Of a stretch of 64,000 nt of DNA, positions 33,801 to 45,191 are shown piece after piece (the stretch's first letter is position 1; the number at the start of each line of letters is the position of its first letter). Both the position numbers and the translations under genes were made by a program. Under the pieces are notes generated by a model. The model had not been told where the DNA came from. It was given only the letters and a program-made list of their open reading frames with translations, and ran no database searches. This DNA is from Viola odorata. Lineage: Eukaryota > Streptophyta > Magnoliopsida > Malpighiales > Violaceae. The stretch spans positions 47,509,661 to 47,573,660 of the forward strand of contig OY829541.1 in assembly GCA_963691705.1 (NCBI GenBank). Reading direction: 5' to 3'.

Positions 33801-36519
33801 ATTCTAACTGTGGTGCCTGCACAATAGAAGGTAGAAATTTAGGACTCGTTGATTGCACATATTGACAATTAACTACTCCTCTTCTTTTGTTGGCAGTCTT
33901 GGCCGGCGTCTTGGCCAAGATCGGGGCCAAGACTAAGTCTTCTTCTTCTTGTTCGGCCAAACTGTCCACCATTTGTTGGAGTTCCTCTTGATTCCCAGTG
34001 CGGTCTTCTAGCTCTGGCAGTGTTTGAGTGGAAATTCCCCTGGTCAAAACATACTCAAAGGGATCGTTATGATTAATGTCAGCTATTTCTTCTGTAATTG
34101 GATCCAAAACATCCAAAAAACTAACACATTGCAAGTCGTTTGGGTGTTTTAAAGCATCTGAAATGCTGAACTTAATTGTTCTTCCGCAAAATTCCAGAAT
34201 TGTGCTTCCTTCGAAGCAATCTATCTTTGCTTTTGAGGTCCTTAGGAAAGGTCTTCCTAATAAAATGTCAGTGGTACAAGATGGCAATTGAACATTCATC
34301 TCTACTATATAAAAATCAACTGGATAGATAAAATCATTTACCATTACCAGGACATCAGTCACTACACCTTTAGGTCGGATGATTGTTCGATCAGCTAATT
34401 GTATCACCAAATCAGTCTCCTTCATGGTTCCGATTTTCAAGGTTTCAAATTCACTTAGAGACATTACATTGATACCAGCCCCTAAATCACAAAGGGCTTT
34501 CTCAATGATTTTGTTCCCTATTTGGCATGGAATTGTGAAGGTTCCTTGATCCTTGCACTTCTCCGGGAGTTGTTGTACTGCTGAAACGTTGTTGGATAAA
34601 TTTATCCTTTCTACACCTGCAATTTTCTTTTTATTAGTGCACAATTCTTTAAGGAATTTAGCATAAGAAGGGACTTTTGCAATTAAATCCAACATTGGAA
34701 TATTCACGGCTATTTTTCCAAAAACAGTCATGAAATCCCTCATTTCATCTTGTCTTTTTTCTTTTGAAGATCTCGGGGGAAATGGTGGGGGAATTTCTAT
34801 GATCTCCTCCTTCTGTTTTGGCTTGCCCGAAACAGTCTCTTCTTTTTCTGGTTCTGCTGTAACGGTAGTCTTGGCCGGAGTCTTGGTCAAGACTACTTCT
34901 GGTTCAGCTTCTTCTTCCTCATCCTCTTCCACATCTTCTGAAGCGATTTTCTTCATTTCCTCATCTGTCTTCGCTCCTTTCCTTTCTGGCAACACCACTC
35001 CACTCCTCAAACTTATAGCACTCACATTATGGGCTGGATTATTTACCGTAGTAGGAGGTAATTTTCCTTGATTTGCTATTTGAGTGATTTGCTTTTGTAG
35101 CTCCGCCAAGCTAGTCTGTGTGGACTGCATGTGATTTTTCTGCAGCTCCATCAGCTGCTTGAGCGTGTCCTCCACTGAAGGGCCAGTAAGCTGCAAAGGT
35201 CTAGGGGCAGGCGGCAGTTGAGGTAAAGGAGGTTGGCCTTGCTCTTGGCCTAGATTCGGGCCAAGATTCTGATTCTGAGGTCGTGGAACGAAATGCTGGA
35301 AGTTGATAGGAGGTTGTTGTTGCTGCTGGGGTACACCTTGATTCTGATTCTGATTTGGAGGGACTGGCTCTCTCCATCTGAAGTTTGGGTGTGATCTCCA
35401 TGCGTATTGGTTGCTTCCTTGGGGATAGTTTTGCATGCTACCTTGGTTCTGTGGATATGCAGCGTTGACCTGAATTATCTCTTCTGGGTGCTGGACCATA
35501 TAACAGTTGTTGGTTTGATGGTCTTGTTGCTGGCATATCCCACATACCGTGGCTGTTTGTTCTTGATTTCCCGAAGTCATTGGACCTGAAATGTGAACAG
35601 AAATGGTTTTAATCATATCGGTTAATTCATTTAATTTTTGTTCAACATTAAGCGAATTTAGAGAAGAAGGAGAAGCATTTCTATCCGAAATGGTATTATT
35701 TTGGCAGTTGTCTGCCAACATTTGGAGCAACATCTTTGCTCTTGTGACTGTTAAATCTTGCAATGCTCCACTTGCGGCTGAATCCACTTTTTCCTTGCAA
35801 CTTGGGAGCATCCCATCATAGAAATATTGTATCATTGTGTTGTCTGCTACGCCATGAGTGGGGCAGACTTCTTGCAAATCTCTGAACCTTTGATGATACT
35901 CAGAGAAGCTTTCTCCGCTTCTTTGTTGTATAGCGGCCATATCTTTCCTAGCTATGCCAGCCTTCGTGGCATTCCAGTACTTGTTGAGGAACATGGTGGA
36001 CATCTCAGCCCATGTGTTGATGGTATTATGAGGCAGACTGTAAAACCAGTTCTGAGCTCCCCCTTCTAGAGAGCTTGGAAAGGCCTTCAGCTTCGCCCTC
36101 TCCATGGTTACCGTAGTGGGTTTCATGATGTCACACTGAACATGTAAGTTTCTTAAGTGCTTGAATGGATTCTCGTTGGAATGGCCGTAAAACTTGGGGA
36201 GGTTGGCCACCATGTTAGTCTTTATGGACCAATCATTGGCCAATGGAGGGAGATTGATGCAGGAAAAGGTCTCCTGCTCAGCTGTTTTATTCAGCTCCCT
36301 CATTGTCGGTTCTGGTTGCTGGTCCGCCATGTCTTGGTCTGAATCTAGGCCAAGACCGTGGTCTAGACTATATTCTGATCCGGAATTAGAACCTTCCGAT
36401 CCGCTTTCTTCTTGGGCTGCCCTTAGTCGAGCTTGCCTCCTTAGCTGTGCTTCGGTCCTAGTGAGATTGGGATTGATGGGTAGCAAATCTTGTTCTCTAC
36501 TTGAGGACCTGGTCATCAA
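30847..36519 (-). CDS. Athila-type gag-pol polyprotein, intact
   Basis: 1890 residues in a single frame. In order: gag ([12 protein letters not shown], about residues 110-215); a CCHC knuckle [14 protein letters not shown] (~325-338); an aspartic protease with DLGA in place of the common D(S/T)GA (~677), as in Athila; reverse transcriptase with the catalytic VFMDDF (~1150); RNase H starting near [13 protein letters not shown]; and integrase with an HHCC zinc site ([11 protein letters not shown]...CKTCSACQ, ~1515-1560) and catalytic core (GIDFMGPF ~1588, [16 protein letters not shown]). There is no internal stop or frameshift. Several Pro/Gln/Glu-rich linkers carry peptides encoded by the GGCC dyad module, e.g. 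[12 protein letters not shown] and LTKTPAKT. No env follows. Confidence 0.93.
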   Translation of the reverse strand: MMTRSSSREQDLLPINPNLTRTEAQLRRQARLRAAQEESGSEGSNSGSEYSLDHGLGLDSDQDMADQQPEPTMRELNKTAEQETFSCINLPPLANDWSIKTNMVANLPKFYGHSNENPFKHLRNLHVQCDIMKPTTVTMERAKLKAFPSSLEGGAQNWFYSLPHNTINTWAEMSTMFLNKYWNATKAGIARKDMAAIQQRSGESFSEYHQRFRDLQEVCPTHGVADNTMIQYFYDGMLPSCKEKVDSAASGALQDLTVTRAKMLLQMLADNCQNNTISDRNASPSSLNSLNVEQKLNELTDMIKTISVHISGPMTSGNQEQTATVCGICQQQDHQTNNCYMVQHPEEIIQVNAAYPQNQGSMQNYPQGSNQYAWRSHPNFRWREPVPPNQNQNQGVPQQQQQPPINFQHFVPRPQNQNLGPNLGQEQGQPPLPQLPPAPRPLQLTGPSVEDTLKQLMELQKNHMQSTQTSLAELQKQITQIANQGKLPPTTVNNPAHNVSAISLRSGVVLPERKGAKTDEEMKKIASEDVEEDEEEEAEPEVVLTKTPAKTTVTAEPEKEETVSGKPKQKEEIIEIPPPFPPRSSKEKRQDEMRDFMTVFGKIAVNIPMLDLIAKVPSYAKFLKELCTNKKKIAGVERINLSNNVSAVQQLPEKCKDQGTFTIPCQIGNKIIEKALCDLGAGINVMSLSEFETLKIGTMKETDLVIQLADRTIIRPKGVVTDVLVMVNDFIYPVDFYIVEMNVQLPSCTTDILLGRPFLRTSKAKIDCFEGSTILEFCGRTIKFSISDALKHPNDLQCVSFLDVLDPITEEIADINHNDPFEYVLTRGISTQTLPELEDRTGNQEELQQMVDSLAEQEEEDLVLAPILAKTPAKTANKRRGVVNCQYVQSTSPKFLPSIVQAPQLELKSLPGHLKYAYLGLDDTLPVIISAKLSREEEDKLIAVLKKNKEAIGWTMADIKGISSNICTHKIHVEEDKKPIRQPQRRLNPPMMEVVKKEIIKLLDSGVIYPISDSNWVSPVQVVPKKTGTTAIEGEDGAQRTARIQNGWRVCIDYRRLNQVTRKDHFPLPFIDQMVERLTGKSHYCFLDGYSGFHQIPVAPEDQQKTTFTCPFGTFAYRRMPFGLCNAPATFQRCMVSIFSEYVERSIEVFMDDFTVYGNNFDQCLHNLENILKRCVDTCLVLNFEKCHFMVDQGIVLGHVVSKKGIEVDQAKIDTIKNLPYPSCLREVRSFLGHAGFYRRFIKDFSKVAEPMCKLLQKEVEFDFNEACKKSFEELKERLTTAPIIQPPDWSLPFELMCDASDAAVGAVLGQKKGKDPHVIYYASKMLDDAQRNYTTTEKELFAIVFALEKFRSYLLGTKIIVFSDHSALKYLLVKHDAKPRLIRWILLMQEHNLEIKDKSGRENLVADHLSRCLAKGDTNEIKAEFPDEKLFSVALSSPESRPRLQPNPRPWYAEIANYLATGKHYGDMTTYEKVKVKHDSKYYVWDDPYLWKIGSDQLLRRCVPQDETKSILEFCHSQACGGHFGARRTTLKILEAGFYWPTIFQDSALFCKTCSACQKVGNISSRNEMPMNFILSCEIFDIWGIDFMGPFPTSFGNRYIILAMDYVSKWIEAKATKNDDARTVISFIKTNILNRFGIPRGIISDRGTHFCNKILTSLFRKYGITHRVSTAYHPQTNGQAEVSNREVKSVLAKTVGLDRRDWSQRLDDALWACRTAYKGPIGMTPYKLVYGKTCHLPVGLQHKAYWAIRKCNLSYDEAGQDRKLQLHELEELRDLAYDNQLIVKVRMKAYHDKRIIGKPLHTGEKVLLYNSRFKLFPGKLQTRWEGPFVITNVYPHGAVDIRNEKTGAELKVNGQRLKPFFENFQEEKVSEKVDEPPQNKKRKISVKVI

Positions 36520-36566
36520 CTGTCATAAAATAATAATAAAACAAAAACTACAAATACCGTTAGAGA

Positions 36567-36584
36567 TCCCCGGCAACGGCGCCA
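36567..36584 (-). other. Primer-binding site of the Athila-type element
   Basis: TGGCGCCGTTGCCGGGGA, the PBS typical of Athila/Tat elements, complementary to the 3' end of a plant tRNA (usually given as tRNA-Asp). Confidence 0.8.
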
Positions 36585-36589
36585 AAATT

Positions 36590-38111
36590 TGACTGCGCGT
36601 CGAACACGTCAAATATAGTAGTGAAATAGTTATGGAATTGGGGGTAGAAATACAACTTATCACTGTCTACAATAGCTTGTAGATGATGGTAAGAGGATCG
36701 TCCACAGAGACCTCTAGGAGATGTAATTCTTGAGTTGACTTCCTCGTCACTGAGTTTTGGTTGGTTGTTATCTGAAACTAAAGACAAAACAGAAAGCAAT
36801 GAAAACAGTTCAAAATATAAAATAGTATTGGCCGAAGTCTAGGCCAAGACTGCGGGCTAGATTGGGAATAAGTCTTGTGATACGGAATTCCCGATAAGGG
36901 TGATGGGTGAGCTTGCGTTCTTATGCCTCGATCATGGACTGAAATATGTTCATCTCTTCTTCATAGTACTGCTATAGAGGGGAGGAACTCCTTTTCCCTC
37001 CTATCTTCCCTCCTCTTCAAACTACCTGGCGGGTACTCCCTCTCCTGATAATCCTAGCCAAGGGACACCTTACTGGTTAAAGGGTTTATCCGTTTGACTG
37101 CTGTCTTGAATGGTTGCTCACCTCTTCAATGGCACAAGGGAAGACAATACCTAGGCTAAGTTCCTAGGTTGTCAATCTGGTCTCTACCTATTTTACCTAT
37201 TCTTCTAGTCTGCTCGAGACTAGTCACCTACTCCGTCTAGCCGGCGGGTACTCCCTCTCCTTCCAGACTGGTTACAACTCTTCTCTCCTAGAGAACAAGG
37301 ATGATCAAACCTTGGCTCTAGTGAGTAAGCGATGGATTAAGTTCAAGAATAAATAAATACAAAGAAAGAGATTGTGAAGAACGGATTGTGTCTCACGATT
37401 GCATTAAGAACTTCAGCTCATCACCCTTACCAAGAATGGGTTTTTAGTTACTCATACTCATGGATAAAAGATAAAGAAATTAACTTGCATAAATATTATA
37501 TATCCGAAATAGATTCGGAGCAAAGTATTTTAATAATGGCCAACTAAGAAAGAAGGATTGCGTAGCTAACTAGGAAAATCCGATTGCCGACAGAGGTGAA
37601 TAATGTTCAGCTAAAATAGCCATCAGAACCTCTGTCCCAATCCAACTAAAACTCCTAAAATATCCTAAATGATTATTACAATTTAATTGTTCATAAATGG
37701 AAACTAAATCGCAATTAATAAAAGAGGGAGATCCCATTCGGGATTCTTCAAAAGATTGGCTTCAGATCCCTCTAAAATAGCGGAACAGCTGCTACGTGCC
37801 AGCTGTGAGAGTTCAACTCTGAAAGTACTTCAATCGCTCCAAGCTGCAGTCTGATCGCAAAGGAATCTTGGCCGAAGTCTAGGCCAAGACGATTCTAGTA
37901 AGCGCACTGCATCAGATACGAACCTGTCTAGGCCAAGATCCAGGCCTAGACTCGAATAAACAGCTTCGGCTCCAAACTTCGTGAATTCTTCTCATTCAAC
38001 CTCCAAACCAGACCTGATCAAATGTGGGAGATTAAAGGGAATATCAATAGAATTACTGTCCAAAATAACTAGAAAATGGACAATAAAACATGATGAAATG
38101 CAATGCAATCA
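36590..38111 (-). repeat. 5' LTR of the Athila-type element
   Basis: 1522 bases, matching 28991-30512. The inner end is followed on the minus strand, five bases on, by the PBS. Confidence 0.93.
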
Positions 38112-38116
38112 ATATC

Positions 38117-40282
38117 TATCATCACTGTATTCTCTAATACAGCGGAATCTCAAGTACGTCATTTAAGAGTACTGAAAATCTTGACATCAAAATGTCCAAT
38201 TCTTGAGAAAAATCTCAACACAAAGTTCTGGTGATAGCATTGTGCTAACACATCACATCTCTCATTTATTTATTTATTTTCTCATTATCACACTTGTGAT
38301 GTCATTGCTGCCACAAACTCACAAAAGTATTAGTATACTTCATGGCATTTTTTTTTAAAAATAAATAAATAAATAAGACAATAATATTCGGACCCCCACA
38401 TTTGCGAATATTATTCTATTTGTTTAATTCTACCAAATAAATATATTTGGTGCATTCTTAATTCCACACAATTACACAAGAATTAAGATTGAGAGTAAGT
38501 ACCTCTTTGAGAGCACCAACACTTAATATATTCACATCATCTGAAATAATGCTTTCACAGAAATATATATGGAATAATGGCATCAATGTGTTTTCATCAT
38601 ATATACGTATAATGGTAATGTATCTCCTTCCTCAAGGAGTTTTTATCTCCTTTAAATTATATAAATAATTCTCAATTTTTTCTTCCATAAATAATAACAA
38701 TACTCATATGAGAAAGTTTAATACATTCATACCTCTTGTAGTATCGAGTATAATCAAATTACTCATTAATTTGATAGCAAGCTTCATGAGCGTTGAAATA
38801 TATACCTTATATATTTTCCCCATAATTAAGTTCTCTGCAAACTTAATTAGCTAGACAGTTCACTGCACTATTGATCCCTACCACTTTAATCAGGAAACAA
38901 TCGCATTGATTATATTAATACTCACAATTTCCACATATATATATTAGAATATTAATCAATCTATAGCAGTAATAGTCACACCACTTAAAAATAATTTTAC
39001 ATGCATCACTGCTTTAAATTCTTTTAAAAAGTAAAACTAAACATTAATCTGTTTCCACAGATTCAATTCTTCTCATTTAAATACATTAATTGCACCAATT
39101 ATTAACATAAATAAAATAACTTATGTCAAACAATATATCTTAAGGAATTATTTTCACATTAAGTGAAAATCTATACCATTAATTAGAATACCTCATAAAA
39201 ATTGCAATTAAGCATATTGTATAAACATTTATGCACAAAATCCCAATTTTGGTACAAATCAACTTTTCAACCATTAATCACTTTCCGTTTAAAAATATCA
39301 CATAAAATTGCAATTAAAATTTGGAACCTTAATTGCATACCGTAAAACAGAGATTTCAATTTCACCAATAATAATAAAGTCATCATCTACTTTATTTCTA
39401 TAATTAATTAAAATTTATATGGTATATTAAGATCTCATTTATATATGCATTTAAGTAATTATTTGACTAATTTCAAACGTTAGTCTATTACCACAACATA
39501 AATATATAACTGACATCATACATATAAATTTCATTTGATGCATCTCATTGTAAAAATATTTATGGCAATGATTATAAAACTAATTATTAACATAAAACAA
39601 TTTATGTCATTATTACTATGCAAGTTTGTTAACGATATGTCATGCTAGAGGGACATTGATCTTATTACCATAATACCATTAATGAGGCTAATTGATAACA
39701 GAGGATATTTAGCATTGTGCTATTATTGACATGGCATACCTTCTTCATCTCCTTACCTGCAACAGTTACCATTTATATGAAAGCTTGGGCTAGCACTTAC
39801 TGTCCGATTGTTGGAGCGTGAGTGTGATGATTTTGGCACGTGATGGCCATGGTGATGGCGTTGGAAACACATGGGGAAGACAATCTGAGGCACCAACATC
39901 TCATTTTCCCAAAGTAAAAAGATGCAATTTTAATTAATAATTATGCATAAAATGACAATAAATATAACTCAATAAAAAATGACTGTTCCTTCCCAAAACA
40001 TAGATTTAGGCTTTTGATTTGGTCTTTATAAACGTTTTTCAACTTTCTGCAAATTTTAGTTTACTACTCATATATAATAAATTTCATCTTTCTCGTCTAA
40101 ATTCACCGACCGCGTCCAATTATATAACAACATTCAAACCAAAAATGTTAATTAAATAATTGAAACTCAAAAATAACAAATATAGGGATAAGAAATAGCC
40201 TGATTTAATTAAAGCACGTCCACGAGACAGTTCAACAACACCCTTCACAAATGCGTATCCATCTTTATAAATTCCTTTAGAT
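38117..40282. other. Internal remnant of the copia-type element, right part
   Basis: About 2.2 kb of AT-rich DNA without a recognisable gag or pol domain, consistent with a non-autonomous derivative. No host gene seen. Confidence 0.55.
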
Positions 40283-40740
40283 TGTTGGAAAATCCTGCAA
40301 AATAAATTAGAAATACAAAGATCGAGTCGAGTAGAAACGCTCGCCCTAAAGGAATTTATTTCCCCCAGGATAAAACGATCTCTTCCGATTTAGAAATCGG
40401 GATCCAGAACAGCAAGAGCCTAAAATATAATATTGACCAGAAAAGGAAGGCTCTCAATTGATTGTAGTGTATATTTCTTTCTCTCTTGTCTTGTATCTTG
40501 GTTTGATAGAGTAGGTGGTATTTATAGGAAGGAAGAGAATCATGACCATTAAGGTGGGGAATCATGGTCATTATGGTGGAGATTGATGACCATTAAGGTG
40601 GGGATTATCATGGCCATCATGGCCATTACCGTTACAGAATCATGGCAATTAAGCCGTTGCATAATCATGGTAATTAAGCCATTCATAGCCGTTGGAATGG
40701 AAGAGATATTCAACCTTTGGAATATCATTATTTTACAACA
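40283..40740 (-). repeat. 5' LTR (relative to element) of the copia-type element
   Basis: 458 bases, nearly identical to 27502-27959 with about five visible substitutions; followed by TSD CCCTG at 40741. Confidence 0.9.
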
Positions 40741-41214
40741 CCCTGAACCTCAAAAACTGTGTACAATGTTGTTCCTGGTACTGCAGGGTTTTTGGTGGCA
40801 GTGGAAGCCCTCGGCGCGAAGGTTGCAGCCGTCTTCTGCACAACCTGCTCTACAAAAACAAACCAAATTGATGTGGGTATCCTCAAAAGATATCAAAAAT
40901 GTGAAACTTTCAGACAAGAGAAAGCAACTCAACCATAAAGTTCCTACCTTTTTGAGGTCATTGTTGATAGCAAGAGAAGAGGAAGTGGGGACCTGGCTAG
41001 TTGTTCCATTTGGTTCTTCTAGTTTTGTCTCTTCTTGGGGTTCCTCCGCCGTCTGCGTATCGAGTCCATTTGTGCTGCTTCTGCGTATTGTTAAGCTCTT
41101 GCTCTGCATCTGGCTTCTGCTGCAGAACCCATGCCAGAGACTTGTTGTGGCTGGCAAAGGTAGCTTGGAAATGTGGCAGTAGGTGCAAAAGGAGGCTGAG
41201 ATGAGTGAATTCAT

Positions 41215-42001
41215 GTCCTCTCCAACAAAGAGAAACGAGTCTTCCTTGTTGAATTCTCAGGTTCGTGAACTGTGCAATTCACATGGAAATGGCGGAGAAA
41301 AATGCGACCAAAATGGATAAGGTTTTGTGTTGTGTGGCCGAACCGTAAAAGTTAGCACGATACAGTATTGGCTACTCCAAACTCAGAATGCTCATTTTTG
41401 TTTGTGTAAAAAAGAATTCTCATGTGTTTGCCACAAAGCCACACTCATGTTTCTTTTTAAAATATAGCACTACAATTTAGTGTGAGTAAAATTTGGGTAT
41501 ATCATGATGTAGGATGATGACACATGTCTAAAAGTGTTAAGAATAGTGGTATTCTAGCACTATTTAAGGCACGTGTCATCATCCTAGATCATGATATATC
41601 CAAGTTTTTTCCAATTTAGTGTTGTACTGGATACGTGTAGATCTTTTTGTTCTTTCTCTCTCTAGTGTTTTAAGTATAAGATTAGTCTTGGTCTCAACTA
41701 TAGATAAACAATCATATTTCCTTCACCTAAATGAATTTAATTTTGAGCTTTAAAAAAGATGACATTTTTACATAATTTATTTTATTCTTAAAATTCAAAA
41801 AACATATATGAGTAAAATATTTCAAAAGTCTAATTGATCTAAAATTTATTTATTATCAGGTCGTTGTCTTGAATAATAGATGTCTGATATTGTTATTATT
41901 TTAAACTTTGTTAGCTGAATATTCATCTTGACTACAATTATGATATAAAAAAAAGTTTTTAATTTGTAGATCAACCAACCATCGGGTGAAACTAGCTAGT
42001 A
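41215..42001. other. Promoter side of the disrupted gene with a small inverted-repeat element
   Basis: An imperfect inverted repeat spans about 41466-41629 (inner arms 41495-41526 and 41570-41601, GATGATGACAC/GTGTCATCATC), a likely short MITE. The rest is AT-rich with no gene. Confidence 0.5.
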
Positions 42002-42031
42002 CTCCCTCCGTTATATATTAACTGACGTCTT
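42002..42031 (+). repeat. Left terminal inverted repeat of element B
   Basis: CTCCCTCCGTTATATATTAA followed by CTGACGTC; preceded by TA. A subterminal TTAACTGAC motif repeats at 42057. Confidence 0.75.
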
Positions 42032-42279
42032 TTAGACCAAAATCTAAAATTTAGAATTAACTGACACCTTCGTTGAACGTGCCGTTATCGGGTACGCTTT
42101 TACGTTTTTGTCCCTCGAACGACACGCCGTTTGGCTCTAAAACTACATGTCATATGGGGGTCGGAGGGAGACGAAATTTGAAACCCAATCAACGCGCGCG
42201 GCAACTGAAATTTTCATCCCTGTTTTAAAACAGAGGCACCAGACCTCTCACTTCCATCTTCGCCGTCGATGATGAAGAA

Positions 42280-42729
42280 ATGGTTGGTGACGATAAGAGG
42301 GTCATATCTGATGAAATCGTTAAAGACATATATGAGAAAGAGGAGAAAGAAAGCTTGATTGAGGATGTGGGTGGGCAAGAAGAGAGCTCGCGGTTTAATT
42401 TGAGACAAGAAGAATCGATGGTTGGGCAAGCTGGGTCGGAGAATTAGCTCGTTTCTAGGGTTACTGACTTTTCAAACAACGTCAATGAGGTAAGGAAAGC
42501 AAAACCCCCTTTTGATTTTGATTTAAATGAAATACCCTTGGTGGAAATAACCCCCCCCCCCCCTCTTTCGCTGACGAAGAAAATCCAAAAATTGGGAAAT
42601 ATGAGGTCCATGAAGACAGATTTTGACTTGAACAAACTGCCAACTACTGGTCGATGGCAGTTTACAGATGATGTTGACGAGAGGGATTTCATCCTCATGC
42701 TACGGATCCATCTACCAGATTTCCATTAG
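42280..42729 (+). pseudogene. DLN(EAR)-motif accessory protein relic, element B
   Basis: One frame runs from the ATG at 42280 to the stop at 42727-42729 (149 sense codons) with a single internal TAG at 42445-42447. It has two DLN motifs, FDFDLNEIP and DFDLNKLP, and the conserved tail FILMLRIHLPDFH shared with the protein at 627-1298. The N-terminal part is acidic and Glu/Lys-rich. A run of 14 C (42550 region) encodes Pro. Apart from the one stop it is open, so the break may be recent or a reading error. It occupies the same end of the transposon as its element A relative. Function unknown; co-repressor binding is inferred from the motif only. Confidence 0.65.
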
Positions 42730-42938
42730 ATTATGTAACTAGAAGTATGTTGGGTGGTAAAAACCAATTTTGCAGACAATATTTTTTGTGGATTGTGGAA
42801 ATTCTAGATTTTTGTTGCCAGAATTTACAATATTGGGCACTTTCTGTAAATACAGATTATGTAAATTGGGCAAGATATGAACATAAAAACGGCAAATTTT
42901 CAATTTTTATTATAAATCACCAAGAGTTACATAAGTGT

Positions 42939-43297
42939 TCAATACGTCTTGGGAATTGTAGGAACCTTGTTGGCAAATTTGTTGGATGCCTTCACCGCAA
43001 CATTCATATTGTTATTAAGGCACATCCTCAAACAATCCCTCTTGGCCTTTAACCTGCATATAGTTTTCGCCAATGGAATAAAGGAGTCGCCCATGGTCTT
43101 GATGAACTCCTCTGCATCCATACCATCCTCATCATATTGGTATAGCACACCGGTCTTGATATCTTTAAGTCGGCGGCGGACTTCCTGCATATGTTCAATT
43201 TGCTGCTCTGTGGAGAGCATGCAATGACATCCTTGTTGAGGGCAGTTCCAACAAGGCCTGCTATATCTAGGATGTTTTGTGCATCACGTGGATCCAT
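42939..43297 (-). pseudogene. FAN-motif helical protein relic, element B (minus)
   Basis: It starts MDPRDAQNILDIAGL at 43297, loses frame near 43218-43225 (about one base) and continues in the next frame (TEQQIEHMQEVRRRLKD...) to the tail KFANKVPTIPKTY. The two pieces together give the same size and helix-helix-tail layout as the protein at 2307-2690. Alternatively a shorter protein could start at the ATG at 43220. No known domain. Confidence 0.6.
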
Positions 43298-44010
43298 GGT
43301 TTTAGTTTTGGTTGAAGATGGATGTTACAAACAGAAGGAAGTGAGAAAGTGTTTGATGGTCTGGTTGATTAGTGAAGATGACCCCTATTTATAGAGGGTT
43401 TATTTCACTTCGTGACCAACATTGATACTTCAATCAAGGTCTGTGATTGGGTGTGGATGCGGTTGTGGAATCAGAAGAGGCTGGAAGTTGTGTTCAAATG
43501 GTGTTGTGATGTCAATAGGCCTGTGTAAAGCTGCCTGTATTCATTCCCTATAAAACAGGGCAGAATGGTAGAGCAATTCAGGGATGATACATTTCTTATT
43601 TTTATTTTAGGCAATTTCTTTTAATTCTCAAATTTAATATGGCAATTTACCTAAGTAACTGTTCTAATTGATTTGGTTTCTGTTTGGAGTTATTTGCAAT
43701 GCTTTGGGATTCCATTAATATGCGCAGGGGTTGGATGCGCACTAAAGGAGACGTTGTAACCCTCTATAAACCTAACCCATTGAAACCGTGCCAAGAAGTT
43801 GAGGGGATTCATAACTCCTTCACAACTACACCACCCTCTGTTCATCTTTATAACATCTACACCATCCGGGTTCCTCTTTACCTTTTCTGTCTTCATTATT
43901 TTAAACTGCTTCCTTCCCCTATTTTTTCACATCATCACTTGTTCCTCTTAATCGTTCCTTTCATCCCAGTTTATCTCTTAAATTTTTAATCTCTCATTAT
44001 TTCTGTTCAT
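43298..44010. other. Divergent spacer between the two FAN-motif relics
   Basis: Probable former promoters on both strands. No other gene seen. Confidence 0.4.
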
Positions 44011-44372
44011 ATGGATGCTAGAGAGGCCGAACCTTTCCTTGCAGGTGGAGGAGCTGTGGGTGGTCACCTAGAGGCAGAGATCCAGTTCAATGAACAGAAG
44101 GTAGATCAAACAAATTATGACATCAATAGGCTGAGGCAACAAGCAGCAAGATTGAAGGTCATGAAGGCCCACGCAATGGAGAGGATGCACGCTAATGATG
44201 GTATTGTCATTGTGGACACTGTGAGCGAATGTCTTATGCATCTTGAGAGTTCTATTCAACTCTTGGAAGCCAAAAATGAAAGCTTGGAGGTAACCATCTA
44301 CATTGCAAGGTTGCTCAAGCACAGCTAGACAAGTATGGAAACAAGATCCCTGGGATCCCAAAGAATGATTAA
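44011..44372 (+). pseudogene. FAN-motif helical protein relic, element B (plus)
   Basis: It opens MDAREAEPFLAGGGAV, then a long charged helix and a second helix. The first frame ends at 44328, but a shift near 44305 restores AQAQLDKYGNKIPGIPKND, ending at 44372. The YxNKIPGIPxND tail is the variant form of the FANxxPGxP motif. An upstream CTATAAAC at about 43768 may be its TATA box. It is divergent from the relic at 42939-43297. Confidence 0.6.
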
Positions 44373-45191
44373 GTTGTTGTTTATGTATGAACTTAATTAA
44401 GTTATGTTTGGTTTAAGTTTGGTTGTGTTGAACAAATATCATACTTATGTTAAGGTGTGGTTGATGCTACTCATTTTTAGTTTGTTTTAATCTATGTTAA
44501 CTTTTATAATGTTGAACTAATTTTGTTTGTATGTTAAACTATGGTGGTGTGGATTCTCTATTTTTTGGAAAAATGGTTGTTTGTTTGTTATGTTTGGATC
44601 CTCTATTTTCATACACCGATCTCATAAACAGAGATCCAGTTCAATACACATATGTAATGCCATAAACACAATTTTCAATTCTTCCATACATGACTTCATC
44701 CAAATTTTGACATTGCAAACATAATGTATCACAAAAGTATTATCTGTCTACACAACCATAGTTTACATTCTTTTCCATACATGATTTGATCAAAATTTTG
44801 TCATTGCAAACATAATGGATTACAAAAGTATTCTCTATCTACACAACAAAATTTACAACTTCAACTTTAGTTTAAAAAAGTGCAGCAATGACCAAAAAAA
44901 GGTAAACTGCACTGTCAACGCATTCTACACAAGCATTTACATCATCACATATTGTCTTGTTGGATCGACAAGGGGTACTCAAATCACTGAAAGAAGAACA
45001 ACCAACAGGATAAATGTCCTGCACCCACACCAACATAGAAACCATATCAAACGTTAAACCAGAAAGTGTAGATATGCTATCCATAGTAAGATAACTCACT
45101 TTTTTTGTTGGTTCTATGGAGAGACAAGCGCGACTGCATTTGCGCACACCTCTGTACTGCACTGAATTGTTGATGGTAAGGTGTTTAATCT
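44373..45191. other. Non-coding interior of element B
   Basis: It contains a ~90-base tandem duplication at 44682-44860 (units starting TTCCATACATGA(C/T)TT). No gene recognised. Confidence 0.5.
44682..44860. repeat. Tandem duplication, ~90-base period
   Basis: Two diverged units sharing CATTGCAAACATAATG and CACAAAAGTATT-like blocks. Confidence 0.7.

Larger units (their letters stand above)
28991..38111 (-). mobile_element. Full-length Athila-type Ty3/gypsy retrotransposon
   Basis: 9121 bases with 1522-base LTRs at 28991-30512 and 36590-38111 (TGAC...ATCA on the plus strand), TSD ATATC at 28986-28990 and 38112-38116. The minus strand is coding. The PBS TGGCGCCGTTGCCGGGGA is at 36567-36584 and the polypurine tract AAGTGTGGGGAG at 30513-30528. 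One uninterrupted gag-pol ORF lies at 30847-36519. LTRs differ at roughly 15 sites by eye (about 1%), so the copy is young and may be autonomous. No env-like ORF follows pol. The element is inserted in the copia-type element. Confidence 0.93.
27502..40740 (-). mobile_element. Copia-type LTR retrotransposon (internally deleted) carrying a nested Athila element
   Basis: Two 458-base LTRs (TGTTG...CAACA) lie at 27502-27959 and 40283-40740 and differ at only a few positions, so insertion is young. The target duplication is CCCTG. Orientation is minus: the purine tract TATGTGGGGGAT lies just inside the left LTR on the minus strand. Without the nested element the copy is about 4.1 kb and has lost almost all coding sequence. 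The best remnant is a copia RNase H end at ~28560-28680 minus (ILADPLTKSLS, then RGMRLK). It is therefore non-autonomous. Confidence 0.88.
27023..41214 (-). pseudogene. Host gene for a predicted plastid membrane protein, split by a 13.2 kb retrotransposon
   Basis: Exon 1 is 41214-40948 and encodes a Ser/Thr-rich, transit-peptide-like N-terminus. Exon 2 is split into 40844-40741 and 27496-27390 by the retrotransposon at 27502-40740 (TSD CCCTG at 27497-27501 and 40741-40745). Exon 3 is 27302-27133 and exon 4 is 27049-27023. The parts add to 675 bases (224 residues) in one open frame, so there is no lesion other than the insertion. Three or four hydrophobic segments are visible (SMLLGGALSYNLIF; LFLLVPLINVIIPFF; SADTVAFFTMYAWK). 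I do not recognise the family by name. The insertion separates the first half from the rest by 13 kb, so normal protein from this allele is unlikely unless the element is spliced out. Confidence 0.8.

Noticed and set aside
31275..36592. Plus-strand ORFs opposite gag-pol
   Set aside because: They are antisense shadows of the 1890-codon polyprotein ORF.
40583..41182. A 199-codon plus-strand ORF across the LTR junction
   Set aside because: It is a chance fusion of LTR sequence with the antisense of the disrupted gene's exons 1-2.
42002..42172. A separate Stowaway MITE at the left end of element B
   Set aside because: A GGAGGGAG string at ~42164 suggested a second terminus, but no TA follows and the TIR does not extend.
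42500..42600. C homopolymers here and at ~5370 as structured regulatory motifs
   Set aside because: They encode proline in frame and are more simply replication-slippage tracts; their exact length is also prone to sequencing error.
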